From positions 1-64,000 of the forward strand of contig NZ_BJUW01000006.1 of assembly GCF_007988825.1 (NCBI RefSeq): a stretch of DNA of 64,000 nucleotides, given 5' to 3'. Both the position numbers and the translations under genes were made by a program. Each line of letters starts with the position of its first letter. Position 1 is the first letter of the stretch. Shown in pieces: positions 8,410 to 16,381 of the stretch. The DNA is from Microbacterium aerolatum (GTDB lineage Bacteria; Actinomycetota; Actinomycetes; Actinomycetales; Microbacteriaceae). The notes beneath the pieces were generated by a model. It did not search any database, was not told where the DNA came from, and saw only the letters and a program-made list of their open reading frames with translations.

Positions 8410-8466
8410 GGAGGGGTCGCATGTTGTCGCCCGAACCGCCGGGAAGCGACCATTTGCGACACCTCC
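8410..8466. repeat. GTCGC-type palindromic element, copy 1
   Basis: GTCGC occurs at 8416 and 8426 (10 bp apart) and the inverse GCGAC at 8446 and 8456 (10 bp apart). It is the same four-part plan as the GAGAAT elements, with one-turn spacing. It lies between neuA and the polysialyltransferase-like gene. Confidence 0.75.
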
Positions 8467-8493
8467 GCACCGCAGCGCACCGGTCCAGTCCGG

Positions 8494-8550
8494 GGAGGGG
8501 TCGCGAGTTGTCGCCCCAACCGCCGGGAAGCGACGATTTGCGCCACCTTC
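8494..8550. repeat. GTCGC-type palindromic element, copy 2 (tandem)
   Basis: This is a second copy 84 bp after copy 1 in the same orientation, matching at most positions (GAGGGGTCGC start, AACCGCCGGGAAGCGAC core). With copy 1 it fills most of the 220-bp gap between neuA and the next gene. Confidence 0.75.
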
Positions 8551-8583
8551 CGAGCCCGAAGCGCGACGTGTCGTCACATCGGC

Positions 8584-9933
8584 TCATAGTCCCCGCACCA
8601 CCTTCCACGCTCGTGCAGCGCGTCGGCGCGCGCCGTGCAGCGTCAGCCGCAATTCCTCGACTCGACCCACTCCCCCGGCCGACCGCAGCACGCGTCGCGG
8701 CAGGCTCTCCGAAGGCGCGCCCGGCAGCTGCAGTCGCGCCGACCGCGCGGGGTCGAAGTACCTGTCGCGCTCGGCGGCTGGCATCGACCGCAGCAGCTCC
8801 TCGGCGCGCGGACGCAACGACTCCGCGATCTTCGGCTGCATCGCGTAGCCGACGGCGTCGATCAGCAGCTGCAGCCGTTCAGGTTCGGCGTACGGCGAAT
8901 CGGCTCGGGTGAGAGCATCCACGATCGTGACCGGCACCCGGTTGCTGTTCTCGAACGGGGTCAGTCGCCGCATCATCGTGCGGGTGCCGACCGCCGCGAT
9001 CGGCCGCCCGTACAGTGCGCGGATCGTCGGCAGCGCGGTGGAGAACCCGGCGACGACGCCGACGGCATCCACGCGCTCGGCCACGATCTCTGCCGGCACC
9101 GGTCCGCGGTAGACGACGAACTCGACGCCCCTGCGCTCCGCCCGTTCGCGCACCGCGTCGGTGAGCGCGGGCGGCGCCGAGGGATGCGGCTTGAACACGA
9201 CGCGGGCGGGGCTCCAGTCCAGGGCGCGGTCGATCATCTGCTGCTGCATCCGGATCTCCTCGTCCGGCTCGACGAGTCCGAGGGCGGCGAGGTACTGACC
9301 GAGGACGAGCGCGGTCGGGGTGCCGTCCGCGAGGGCGGCGAGCGCGGGGTCGTCTCCTCCCGTCTCGGCCAGTGCGGCGGCGAAACGATCGGTGGGCACC
9401 GGCATCCGCGTCGCACCAGACTCGCGGAACACGAGCGGTTCGACGCCGGGCACGACGTCGGCGTACACGACGCGGCCGATGCGGGCGACGACTCCGCGCG
9501 GCAGTGCGACGCGGATCGGCGAATAGGTCATGAGGCCGTCGCCGATGACCGTGAGGCGGGCGTTCGGGAAGAGCGACATCAGCGTTCGAGCGGGCGCGAC
9601 CTGAGGGCTCTGGATGCAGAGTTCGAGGTCGTCGTCGAGCCGCCAAGCCCGTTCGATGAGGCGGCGCAGCACCGGGAGCTCCTCCTCGTCCGGATCCCAG
9701 GAACTCGGATGCCGCGGCTGCAGCAGCGCGTCGAGCGATTCGATCCGGTCGAACCGGGCCCTCAGCGGCGCCAGCTGCGCGTGCGCATCGATGCCGACCG
9801 TCGTCTCAGGAACCCGAGCGGAGTTGAACGGGACGAGCACTCGCTCGCCTCGTCCGTCGAACAGGCCTTCGTCGATCCCGGCCGCGGCGGTCGTCAGTCC
9901 ATAGCCGCTGTGCAGCGCGAACAGTGTGGTCAT
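8584..9933 (-). CDS. Alpha-2,8-polysialyltransferase-like glycosyltransferase
   Basis: This 449-residue protein has the features of the bacterial polysialyltransferase family (PF07388 type): an acidic-DG motif (VIGDGLMTY, about residue 130), the HP motif that binds CMP (FKPHPSAPP) and a following small-residue/Ser motif (VAGFSTALPTIRALYG). It would use the CMP-sugar made by the adjacent fusion enzyme to extend a polymer. Its start overlaps the stop of the GT2 gene by 4 nt (ATGA at 9930-9933). Whether the acceptor is a polymer or a single sugar is unknown. Confidence 0.8.
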   Translation of the reverse strand: MTTLFALHSGYGLTTAAAGIDEGLFDGRGERVLVPFNSARVPETTVGIDAHAQLAPLRARFDRIESLDALLQPRHPSSWDPDEEELPVLRRLIERAWRLDDDLELCIQSPQVAPARTLMSLFPNARLTVIGDGLMTYSPIRVALPRGVVARIGRVVYADVVPGVEPLVFRESGATRMPVPTDRFAAALAETGGDDPALAALADGTPTALVLGQYLAALGLVEPDEEIRMQQQMIDRALDWSPARVVFKPHPSAPPALTDAVRERAERRGVEFVVYRGPVPAEIVAERVDAVGVVAGFSTALPTIRALYGRPIAAVGTRTMMRRLTPFENSNRVPVTIVDALTRADSPYAEPERLQLLIDAVGYAMQPKIAESLRPRAEELLRSMPAAERDRYFDPARSARLQLPGAPSESLPRRVLRSAGGVGRVEELRLTLHGARRRAARAWKVVRGL

Positions 9934-10910
9934 GTCGTGCGACCCGCCTTCCGCAGCGACCGCGCGAGCACGCGCCGTCGCGGGCCGTCGAGTCGCTGCA
10001 GCGCTCGGCCGGCCTCGTCGGAGGGAAGACGGGCGAGGAGCAGGCGGATGCCGTCCCGCATCTCACGGCGCAGCCCGCCGTCCATCTGCCGCGAGCGCAC
10101 AATGTGGTGCGAGCTCAACGCCAACACCGTCTGCACCACCTTGGGGAGGAAGCGCTCCGCCTCGGCATCCTGTTGTACGAGATCCAGCGCCTGCGACATG
10201 GCCGCCGTGAAGTCCAGCTGCCGACGGTCCCGGGCCTGAGTGAGCGAGGTCGTGACGCCGCGCCGGTACAGCAGAGCAGGCGCGTCCACGACGGCGAACC
10301 GGCGAGCCTGCAGATGCAGCCGCCAGATCCACGGTCGGTCCTCGGCGGTGAACAGCCCGTCCGGAAACGCCGCGAGACCCTCGTCGATGACGCGGCGGTG
10401 GAAAATGCCCGCCCACGCGAACGGGTAGTCGACCATGGTCTTGTCGTCAGCGGGGAGGATCGCGTCGCGCGGAGCTGTGGGGATGCCGCGCCACGGGTGC
10501 GGGGCGCGGATGAGCCTGCGGTCCTGGTCGCTCACCCGGACGTGGTCGGTGCGCAGGAAGTCGCACTCCAGCTGCCCCAGCCGCTCGGTGAGAACCTGCA
10601 GCCGGTGCGGCTGCATCCAGTCGTCGCCGTCGATGAAGCAGAACGCATCGCCGTCGACGTGCGCGAGTCCCTGGTTGCGGGCCGTGGCGAGTCCGCGGGC
10701 CCGCGGGTTGACGAGCACCTCGACGTGCGCGAACCGTTCGGCGTACTCCCGCATGATGTCGCCCGTGCCGTCACTCGAACCGTCGTCGATCGCCACGAGC
10801 TTGAGGGCCGAGCGGTCGTCGAACTGGCGCAGCAGGGTCTCGAGCGTCGTGCCGATGTACGGCGCGGCATCCTTCGCGGGAAGGATCGCGGTGACTCTGG
10901 CGGCGTGCAT
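9930..10910 (-). CDS. Glycosyltransferase family 2
   Basis: The 326-residue protein has the GT-A fold signature: VTAILPAKDAAPYIGTTLETLL, VAIDDGSSDGT, GLATARNQGL and the DxD-type motif FIDGDDW. GT2 enzymes transfer sugars from nucleotide donors. It is the first gene of the minus-strand glycan cluster and overlaps the polysialyltransferase-like gene by 4 nt. The ATG at 10910 is used because the coding signature starts directly there; an upstream in-frame start adds only six residues. Confidence 0.9.
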   Translation of the reverse strand: MHAARVTAILPAKDAAPYIGTTLETLLRQFDDRSALKLVAIDDGSSDGTGDIMREYAERFAHVEVLVNPRARGLATARNQGLAHVDGDAFCFIDGDDWMQPHRLQVLTERLGQLECDFLRTDHVRVSDQDRRLIRAPHPWRGIPTAPRDAILPADDKTMVDYPFAWAGIFHRRVIDEGLAAFPDGLFTAEDRPWIWRLHLQARRFAVVDAPALLYRRGVTTSLTQARDRRQLDFTAAMSQALDLVQQDAEAERFLPKVVQTVLALSSHHIVRSRQMDGGLRREMRDGIRLLLARLPSDEAGRALQRLDGPRRRVLARSLRKAGRTT

Positions 10911-10966
10911 GGGCCCCGATGCTGGCATCCGGACGTTAACGCCAGGTGACCGGTTAGCGTGGAGGC

Positions 10967-12073
10967 GTGACGACGCCCACTCCCCTCTCGTTCGACGCCC
11001 GTCCGCTCACCGAACCCGTCGATCCGAAAGACGTCACGGCGTTCGCGCGCGAGATGCGAGCACGCAAGGGCGGCGGCGTCTCGGCGGGCACGGTGATCGC
11101 GATCATCGTGATCTCGCTCATGCTCGTCATCGCGGTGCCGATGGTGGCGCTCGGGATCATCGCCGGCGTCCGCAGCGGGGCGCCCGTCGTCGGCCTGCCA
11201 TTCCTGCTGATCCTCGTCGTGATCGTCATCGTCGGTGTCGTGCTGTTCTTCGGGTACCGGCGCAGCCGCGTGACCCGCTATCGACTGAACCGGTTCGCGT
11301 CCGCCAACGGCATGACCTACGAGGATCGGGTCGACGACCCGCCGCTGCCCGGCATGATCTTCAGCATCGGCCGGTCGCGTCACGCGAAGCAACTGGTCCG
11401 CGGTCACTCGCCGCGGTTCGTCGAGTTCGGCAACTACCAGTACACGGTGAAGTCCGGCAAGAACTCCACGACGTATCGGTGGGGATACGTCGCCGTGAAG
11501 CTCGACGTTCCGCTGCCGAACATCGTGCTGGACGCGCTCGGCAACAACGGGTTCGGCTCGAACCTGCCGGCCTCGTTCCGCCGGGACCAGCGCCTCTCTC
11601 TCGAGGGCGACTTCGACAAGTACTTCACCCTGTACTGCCCCGAGGGCTACGAGCAGCACGCCCTCTATCTGTTCACGCCCGACATCATGGCGCGCTTCGT
11701 GGACAACGCCGCTGAGCTCGACGTCGAGATCGTGGACGACTGGCTGTTCCTGTACACCAAGCGCGAGGCGTCGACGCTGGACCCGTCGACCTGGGCGTGG
11801 CTGTTCGGCGCCGTCGGCGCGCTGATCACGAAGCTCGACCAGTGGGCGCGGTGGCGCGATGACCGGCTGGCAGCCGCATCACCCGCACGTTCGTTCACCG
11901 ATGCCGCACCGGGATCGCATGCGCTTCCGTTCGCCCCGCCGGCCGGGATGCTTCAGCCGCCGCCCGGCGTCGCGAAGCAGGGTCGGCGGCTGAAGCGCGG
12001 CGGCTCCTGGATCACGGTCGCCATCGTGGTGGTGTTCGCCGTCGGCTGGATGGTGCTGCAGGCGATCCGCTGA
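10967..12073 (+). CDS. Uncharacterised membrane protein with N- and C-terminal transmembrane segments
   Basis: I do not recognise the family with certainty. The 368-residue protein has two hydrophobic segments (about 40-65 and 75-95), then a soluble region with FVEFGNYQYTVKSGK and DFDKYFTLYCPEGYEQ, and a final transmembrane helix near the C-terminus. The soluble part resembles DUF3137-like proteins of unknown function. The start is GTG, with TAGCGT (10955-10960) ending 6 nt before it, consistent with a leaderless mRNA. It is divergent from the glycan cluster. Confidence 0.75.
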   Translation: MTTPTPLSFDARPLTEPVDPKDVTAFAREMRARKGGGVSAGTVIAIIVISLMLVIAVPMVALGIIAGVRSGAPVVGLPFLLILVVIVIVGVVLFFGYRRSRVTRYRLNRFASANGMTYEDRVDDPPLPGMIFSIGRSRHAKQLVRGHSPRFVEFGNYQYTVKSGKNSTTYRWGYVAVKLDVPLPNIVLDALGNNGFGSNLPASFRRDQRLSLEGDFDKYFTLYCPEGYEQHALYLFTPDIMARFVDNAAELDVEIVDDWLFLYTKREASTLDPSTWAWLFGAVGALITKLDQWARWRDDRLAAASPARSFTDAAPGSHALPFAPPAGMLQPPPGVAKQGRRLKRGGSWITVAIVVVFAVGWMVLQAIR

Positions 12074-12081
12074 GTTGGCCT

Positions 12082-12150
12082 GCGAGACGGAGTTTCCCGC
12101 ACGAAACCGCGGTTGTGGACGCCCGTCTCGTGCCAGAAACCCCGTCTCAC
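12082..12150. repeat. Four-part palindromic element, copy C
   Basis: GAGACGG at 12084 is followed 19 bp later by GAAACCG (12103), and GTCTC at 12125 is followed 19 bp later by GTCTC (12144). The outer arms are near-perfect inverted repeats. It lies between convergent genes and is about 1.1 kb from the related copy D, with one gene between them. Confidence 0.8.
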
Positions 12151-12161
12151 GGGAGGCGCGT

Positions 12162-13238
12162 TCAGGCGAGTGCCCTGCGCACCTCCGGCAGCACCTCGGT
12201 CGCGAGCAGCTCGATCGAGCGCAGCGTGTCCCGCTGGCTGATCCCGCCGAGACCGACCTGGGCGAGGAAGCGGGTGTGTCCGAGCATCTCGTGCTCCCAC
12301 AGGATCTTGTCGACGATCTCGGCCGAGCTTCCCGCGAACAGCGCTCCCCCGGGGTTCGCCCATGTGTCGAGCGTGTCACGGTCGAGCTGCCCGCCCCGCG
12401 GCATGTTCTCGGCGAAGTAGGCGGCGTAGTGCGGGAAGAACGCGTCGCGCGCGGCCTGCGTGGTCTCGGCCGCGTGGAAGTGGGAGGTGACGCCCAGCTG
12501 CGGCGCTGCGTGTCCAGCGGCCGTCGCGGACTCCCGGTGGAGAGCCGCGAGCGCGCGGAACCTGGTCGGAGCGCCGAGGATCGCCAGGTACATCGGCAGG
12601 CCGAGTGCGCCGGCGCGCGCGGCGGATGTCGGGGTGCCACCGACGGCGACCCAGACGGGCAGCTTCTCCTGCTGCGGGCGCGGATAGATGCCGGCATCCC
12701 GAAGCGGCGCACGGGTCGACCCGGACCAGGTGACCTCGCCGCTCTCGCGGGCGGCGAGCAGCAGGCCGAGCCGGTCCTCGAAGTATTCGTCGTACCGGCC
12801 GAGGTCCTGACCGAACAGCGGGAACGACTCGATGTACGCGCCGCGCCCGGCGGTGATCTCCGCCCGCCCGCCGCTGAGCAGGTCGAGCGTCGCGAACTCC
12901 TCGTGCAGCCGGACCGGGTCTGCGCTCGAGAGCACGGAGACGGTGCTCGTGAGGCGGATGCGCTCGGTCTCACGCGCCGCGGCGGCCAGCACCATCTGCG
13001 GGGAGGAGACGGCGAAGTCCGGGCGGTGGTGCTCGCCGACCCCGAAGACGTCGAGGCCAGCCTGATCGGCGGCCCGCGCCCACTCCAGGATCTGCTTGAG
13101 GCGCGCTGCCGGGTCGGTGAACGCGCCATCGGGGGTGCGGTTCAGTTCGCCGAACGTGAAGATGCCGATCTCGAACGGCGTGCCGCCGGCGAGACGGGGA
13201 TTGCTGCGCGAAACGGGGGTGCCTGACACTGGTCTCAT
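12162..13238 (-). CDS. LLM class flavin-dependent oxidoreductase
   Basis: The 358-residue protein is a luciferase-like monooxygenase: FEIGIFTFGEL at the N-terminus, GLDVFGVGEHHRPDFAVSSP, LTSTVSVLSSADPVRLHEEFATLDLLSGGRAEI and WVAVGGTPTSAARAG. Such TIM-barrel enzymes use FMNH2 or F420H2. The start at 13238 is supported by a 4-nt ATGA overlap with the esterase stop. However, the first 16 or so residues are encoded by palindromic element D, so the native N-terminus may originally have lain closer to FEIG. Confidence 0.85.
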   Translation of the reverse strand: MRPVSGTPVSRSNPRLAGGTPFEIGIFTFGELNRTPDGAFTDPAARLKQILEWARAADQAGLDVFGVGEHHRPDFAVSSPQMVLAAAARETERIRLTSTVSVLSSADPVRLHEEFATLDLLSGGRAEITAGRGAYIESFPLFGQDLGRYDEYFEDRLGLLLAARESGEVTWSGSTRAPLRDAGIYPRPQQEKLPVWVAVGGTPTSAARAGALGLPMYLAILGAPTRFRALAALHRESATAAGHAAPQLGVTSHFHAAETTQAARDAFFPHYAAYFAENMPRGGQLDRDTLDTWANPGGALFAGSSAEIVDKILWEHEMLGHTRFLAQVGLGGISQRDTLRSIELLATEVLPEVRRALA

Positions 13239-13257
13239 GCCAGAATCCCCGTCTCGC
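13189..13257. repeat. Four-part palindromic element, copy D, at an ATGA gene junction
   Basis: The outer 14-bp arms (13189-13202 and 13244-13257) are perfect inverted repeats. GAGACGGGG at 13191 and GAAACGGGG at 13210 are 19 bp apart, and GTCTC at 13232 and 13251 are 19 bp apart. The element covers the end of the esterase gene and the start of the LLM oxidoreductase gene. Confidence 0.85.
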
Positions 13258-13870
13258 GAAGCTGCAAAGCTAGGAACTCGCGGACGTCTGCCAGCTCCTC
13301 TGCACTGATCCCATGCCCGAGTCCGGGGTAGCGCCGGTCGGTGAGAGTGGTGTGCGCCGGCGCCCACACGTCGGTGCGAGCGATCGCATCCGGGTGGATG
13401 ACGCGGTCCTCTGTTCCGCGGCCGAGGAACATCGCCGGCCGGGTCTCCCGCAGCACGGCATCCGCCTTCTGCTCGCCAGCGGCGACGAACCCGCCGAGCA
13501 CGACAGGGGCAAGAACGCGATCGGGCACGGTGCGCAGCAACTGCGTCGCCATGAGCCCGCCCTGCGAGAAGCCGATGGGGACGATGCGGGCGCCGGTCGG
13601 CAGCGCGGCATCCGCCCACGCCAAGACAGCGTCGGTCGCAGCATCCAGTGCCTGCTGATCCGGATGCCCCGGCGTCACGATCCGGAACCAGGCGTACCCG
13701 CCCGGCATGACTTCGATCGGTGCGCGCAGCGAAGCCCACGGCATCCCCTCCGGAAGCGCGGATGTCAGCGCGGTGAGATCCTGCTCGTTCGAGCCGTAGC
13801 CGTGCAGGAAGACGGCGACGATGTCGGCCTGCTCCGCCCAGTTCTCGGAGACGATCGCGTGCAGCGTCAT
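13235..13870 (-). CDS. Alpha/beta hydrolase, phospholipase/carboxylesterase family (MhqD-like)
   Basis: This 211-residue serine hydrolase has the oxyanion motif FLHGYGSNEQDL, the nucleophile elbow GFSQGG, an aspartate in TEDRVIHP and a histidine in GLGHGIS. The family includes carboxylesterases and MhqD, which is induced by quinones in Bacillus. It is cotranscribed with the LLM oxidoreductase and preceded by an 11-codon leader ORF. Its last eight codons lie inside palindromic element D. Confidence 0.88.
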   Translation of the reverse strand: MTLHAIVSENWAEQADIVAVFLHGYGSNEQDLTALTSALPEGMPWASLRAPIEVMPGGYAWFRIVTPGHPDQQALDAATDAVLAWADAALPTGARIVPIGFSQGGLMATQLLRTVPDRVLAPVVLGGFVAAGEQKADAVLRETRPAMFLGRGTEDRVIHPDAIARTDVWAPAHTTLTDRRYPGLGHGISAEELADVREFLALQLRETGILA

Positions 13871-13902
13871 CTCGTCTGCACCTGGGTGTGGGTCGTGGTC
13901 AT
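13867..13902 (-). CDS. Short leader ORF (11 codons) coupled to the hydrolase
   Basis: ATG at 13902, behind a strong CGGAGGAGCC ribosome-binding site, opens the frame MTTTHTQVQTR. Its TGA overlaps the hydrolase ATG (ATGA, 13867-13870). The good ribosome-binding site belongs to this mini-ORF, so the hydrolase is probably translated by coupling. Confidence 0.55.
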   Translation of the reverse strand: MTTTHTQVQTR

Positions 13903-13925
13903 GCTGGCTCCTCCGAAGTATTTAC

Positions 13926-13937
13926 TTGCAGATGCAA
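13926..13937. promoter_or_regulatory. TTGCA-N2-TGCAA operator-like palindrome
   Basis: A perfect 12-bp palindrome lies 24 bp upstream of the leader ORF. Its size and TTGCA half-sites fit a MarR/winged-helix repressor site. No cognate regulator gene is adjacent, so the assignment is inference. Confidence 0.5.
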
Positions 13938-13966
13938 CCAACCGTCGCCGGAAACCATTCCCAACC

Positions 13967-14025
13967 GGGGAGGGGTCGCAAGTGGTCGCCATCGACGCGG
14001 AGTAGCGACCATCCGCGACCCATCC
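13967..14025. repeat. GTCGC-type palindromic element, copy 3
   Basis: This copy matches the pair at 8410-8550 (GGGGAGGGGTCGCA start; GTCGC twice 10 bp apart; GCGACCAT-type inverse arms 10 bp apart) with a different centre. It lies between the hydrolase leader and the CCA-adding enzyme gene. Confidence 0.65.
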
Positions 14026-14053
14026 GGCGCCGAACAGTCGAACAGCCGAGCGC

Positions 14054-15511
14054 TCAGCCCCGGGCGGCCCACCAGTCGCGCAGGCGCTGCTCGGCGGCAT
14101 CCGGCCCGATCACGCCCTCGTCCAGGCGCAGGTCGAGCAAGAACTTGTACGCCTCGCCCACCTCGCGTCCGGGCTTGATGCCCAGCACCTCCTGGATGCG
14201 GTTGCCGTCGAGCTCGGGGCGCATGGAGTCGAGCTCCTCCTGCTCACGCAGATCGGCGATGCGCTTCTCGATGTCGTCGTAGGCGGATGACAGACGCGAG
14301 GCCTTGCGCCGGTTGCGCGTTGTCACGTCCGCACGGGTGAGGATGTGCAGGCGCTCGAGCAGGTCGCCGGCATCGCGCACGTAGCGACGAACCGCGGCAT
14401 CCGTCCACGCACCCTCGGCGTAGCCGAAGAAGCGCAGGTGCAACTCGATGAGAGTGGCGACGGCATCCGTCGTCTCGCCGTCGAAGCGCAGGGCCTGCAG
14501 GCGCTTGCGCGCCATGCGCGAGCCGACCACATCGTGGTGATGGAACGTCACCGCTCCCCCGTCCTCGAGCTTGCGGGTGCGGGGCTTGCCGATGTCGTGC
14601 AGCAGGGCGGCGATGCGCAGCGGCACATCGGGCGCCTCGCCGGGGTGACGGGAGTGCTCCAGCTCGATCGCCTGCTGCAGCACGGTCAGCGAGTGTTCGT
14701 AGACGTCCTTGTGGTGGTGGTGCTCGTCGACCTCGAGGCGCAGCGCGCTGACCTCGGGCATGAACTCGTCGATGAGTCCGGTGTCGACGAGGACGCGGAT
14801 GCCGCGGACCGGGTCGTCGGTCTGCATGAGCCGCACGAGCTCGCCCTGGATGCGCTCCGGGCTGACGATCTTCAGGGTCTCGCGCAGACGCGTGATGGCG
14901 TCGCGGGTGTCATCGGCGATCTCGAAGCCGAGCTGCGCGCTGAAGCGGGCGGCGCGCAGCATCCGGAGCGGGTCGTCGCCGAAACTCACGTTCGGGTCGG
15001 TCGGGGTGCGCAGGATGCCGGCGACGAGATCCTCCACGCCGCCGGTCGGGTCGACGAGCTTGAAGGTCCGTTCCTGTTCCGGTTGCTGCGCCGGTGACGC
15101 GACCTGCAGCGCCATGGCATTCACCCGGAAGTCACGGCGCACGAGGTCGCCGTCGATCGTGTCGCCGAACTCGACGGTGGGCTTGCGGGTGACGCCGTCA
15201 TAGCTGTCGGCGCGGTAGGTCGTGATCTCGACCTGCTCGCCGCGCACCCTGGCACCGATCGTGCCGAACGCGCGGCCGATGTCCCACTGCGCGGTCGAGA
15301 TCGGAGTGACGATCTTCAGGATCTCGTCGGGTGACGCGTTCGTCGTGAAGTCGAGATCGTGCACGTCGCGGCCGAGCAGCGCATCGCGCACCGGGCCGCC
15401 GACGACAGCGAGTTCGAACCCTGCCGTCTGGAATGCGTCGGCGACCGCAGAGACGACCGGTCCTTCGGCGAGCGCGCGCAGGCGTGCGAGCCCCTCGGCC
15501 ATGTTCAGCAT
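14054..15511 (-). CDS. cca: CCA tRNA nucleotidyltransferase
   Basis: The 485-residue protein has the class II nucleotidyltransferase head (AVVGGPVRDALLGRDVHDLDFTTNASPDEI with the DxD pair), the RRDFRVNAMA motif, ERIQGELVRLM, and a C-terminal HD domain (AALLHDIGKPRTR ... HHHDVVGSRMA). It adds or repairs the 3' CCA end of tRNAs. In many actinobacteria it lies close to DUF6049 and murJ; here about 7 kb of accessory genes separate it from DUF6049. Confidence 0.93.
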   Translation of the reverse strand: MLNMAEGLARLRALAEGPVVSAVADAFQTAGFELAVVGGPVRDALLGRDVHDLDFTTNASPDEILKIVTPISTAQWDIGRAFGTIGARVRGEQVEITTYRADSYDGVTRKPTVEFGDTIDGDLVRRDFRVNAMALQVASPAQQPEQERTFKLVDPTGGVEDLVAGILRTPTDPNVSFGDDPLRMLRAARFSAQLGFEIADDTRDAITRLRETLKIVSPERIQGELVRLMQTDDPVRGIRVLVDTGLIDEFMPEVSALRLEVDEHHHHKDVYEHSLTVLQQAIELEHSRHPGEAPDVPLRIAALLHDIGKPRTRKLEDGGAVTFHHHDVVGSRMARKRLQALRFDGETTDAVATLIELHLRFFGYAEGAWTDAAVRRYVRDAGDLLERLHILTRADVTTRNRRKASRLSSAYDDIEKRIADLREQEELDSMRPELDGNRIQEVLGIKPGREVGEAYKFLLDLRLDEGVIGPDAAEQRLRDWWAARG

Positions 15512-15588
15512 GGGTTCCAGGTTACCGGGCGTGCGGTCGCGGTCACGGTCGCGCCTGCCGGCACAGCACCCCGCGCACACATTCGCCG

Positions 15589-15673
15589 GGCACAGATTCG
15601 GATCCCAGTGGCGACGCGCCGCGGCATCCCGCCCGGCTTTCGGCGTGTCCGCCCCAAGATCCGAAGTTGTGCC
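15589..15673. repeat. Imperfect inverted repeat (GGCACA-type element)
   Basis: Arms 15589-15604 and 15658-15673 are inverted repeats with 14 of 16 matches, around a 53-bp centre. A related CACACATTCG lies just upstream (15576). It fills the 177-bp gap between the CCA enzyme and the TetR gene and resembles the other palindromic elements in size and position. Confidence 0.6.
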
Positions 15674-15688
15674 AGGCGGAAGGCCCGA

Positions 15689-16306
15689 TCACGTCGCGAG
15701 CAGCCGGCGCAGCACAAGGCCGGGGGCGGATGCCGCGACCGCGGCCCGCTCGGCGGTGATGGCACCGTCGGCGAGCGCCCACTCGTCGATCGCGCGCAGT
15801 GCCGCGAAGACGATGTCCGCCTGCAGGTCGAGCGGGAGGTCGTCGCGCACCGCGCGCGAGGTACGTCCTGTCCTCAGCATCCCTTCCACCCAGGCGCGCA
15901 CGGTCCCCAGCAGCTCGGCGCGCGCCCCAGATGCGGAAACGGCAGTCCCCGGCAGATAGAAGATCCGTCCCAGGTGCTGGAGCGCGGGTGTCGCGGACAG
16001 TGCCGCGAACTGCTCGAGAAGTTCATCGACGTGCCTCCAGAACGCCCGCGCACCGAACTCGGCGAACTCGGCCGGCGCCGGTGCCGTCCAGAGCGCGGCG
16101 ACGTCGGCGATCAGCATCCGCACGACCGTGTCGAACAGCTCGTCCTTGGACCCGACGAAGTGATAGAACGAGCTCTTGCTCATGCCGGCGGCGCGGATGA
16201 TGCGGTTCAGGGACGCGCCTTCGTACCCGGCGCGCGCGAACTCCGTCACGGTCGCCTCGGCGAGCGCGCTGCGACGCTCGGGCGTCAGCCGGGTGGATTC
16301 GTCCAT
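15689..16306 (-). CDS. TetR/AcrR family transcriptional regulator
   Basis: The 205-residue protein has an N-terminal TetR helix-turn-helix (ATVTEFARAGYEGASLNRIIRAAGMSKSSFYHFVGSKDELF) and a helical ligand-binding C-terminus. It is divergent from the FAD monooxygenase at 16382, and the gap contains two identical 16-bp operators. It most likely represses itself and the monooxygenase until an inducer binds. Confidence 0.92.
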   Translation of the reverse strand: MDESTRLTPERRSALAEATVTEFARAGYEGASLNRIIRAAGMSKSSFYHFVGSKDELFDTVVRMLIADVAALWTAPAPAEFAEFGARAFWRHVDELLEQFAALSATPALQHLGRIFYLPGTAVSASGARAELLGTVRAWVEGMLRTGRTSRAVRDDLPLDLQADIVFAALRAIDEWALADGAITAERAAVAASAPGLVLRRLLAT

Positions 16307-16319
16307 GTCGCGATCATAC

Positions 16320-16366
16320 TGGACCACCCGGTCCACGCGGGTCTAGACTGTGGACCACCCGGTCCA
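16320..16366. promoter_or_regulatory. Twin TetR operators
   Basis: TGGACCACCCGGTCCA occurs twice, at 16320-16335 and 16351-16366, exactly 31 bp apart, i.e. about three helical turns. Each copy is a GGACC-N4-GGTCC palindrome. A -10-like TAGACT lies between them (16344-16349), so binding would block the promoter of the monooxygenase. Confidence 0.85.
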
Positions 16367-16381
16367 GTCAGGAGGTTTGCC

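Noticed and set aside
13239-13739. N-terminal extension of the LLM oxidoreductase through the hydrolase gene
   Set aside because: It would fully overlap the hydrolase in another frame; the ATGA junction at 13235-13238 gives a better start.
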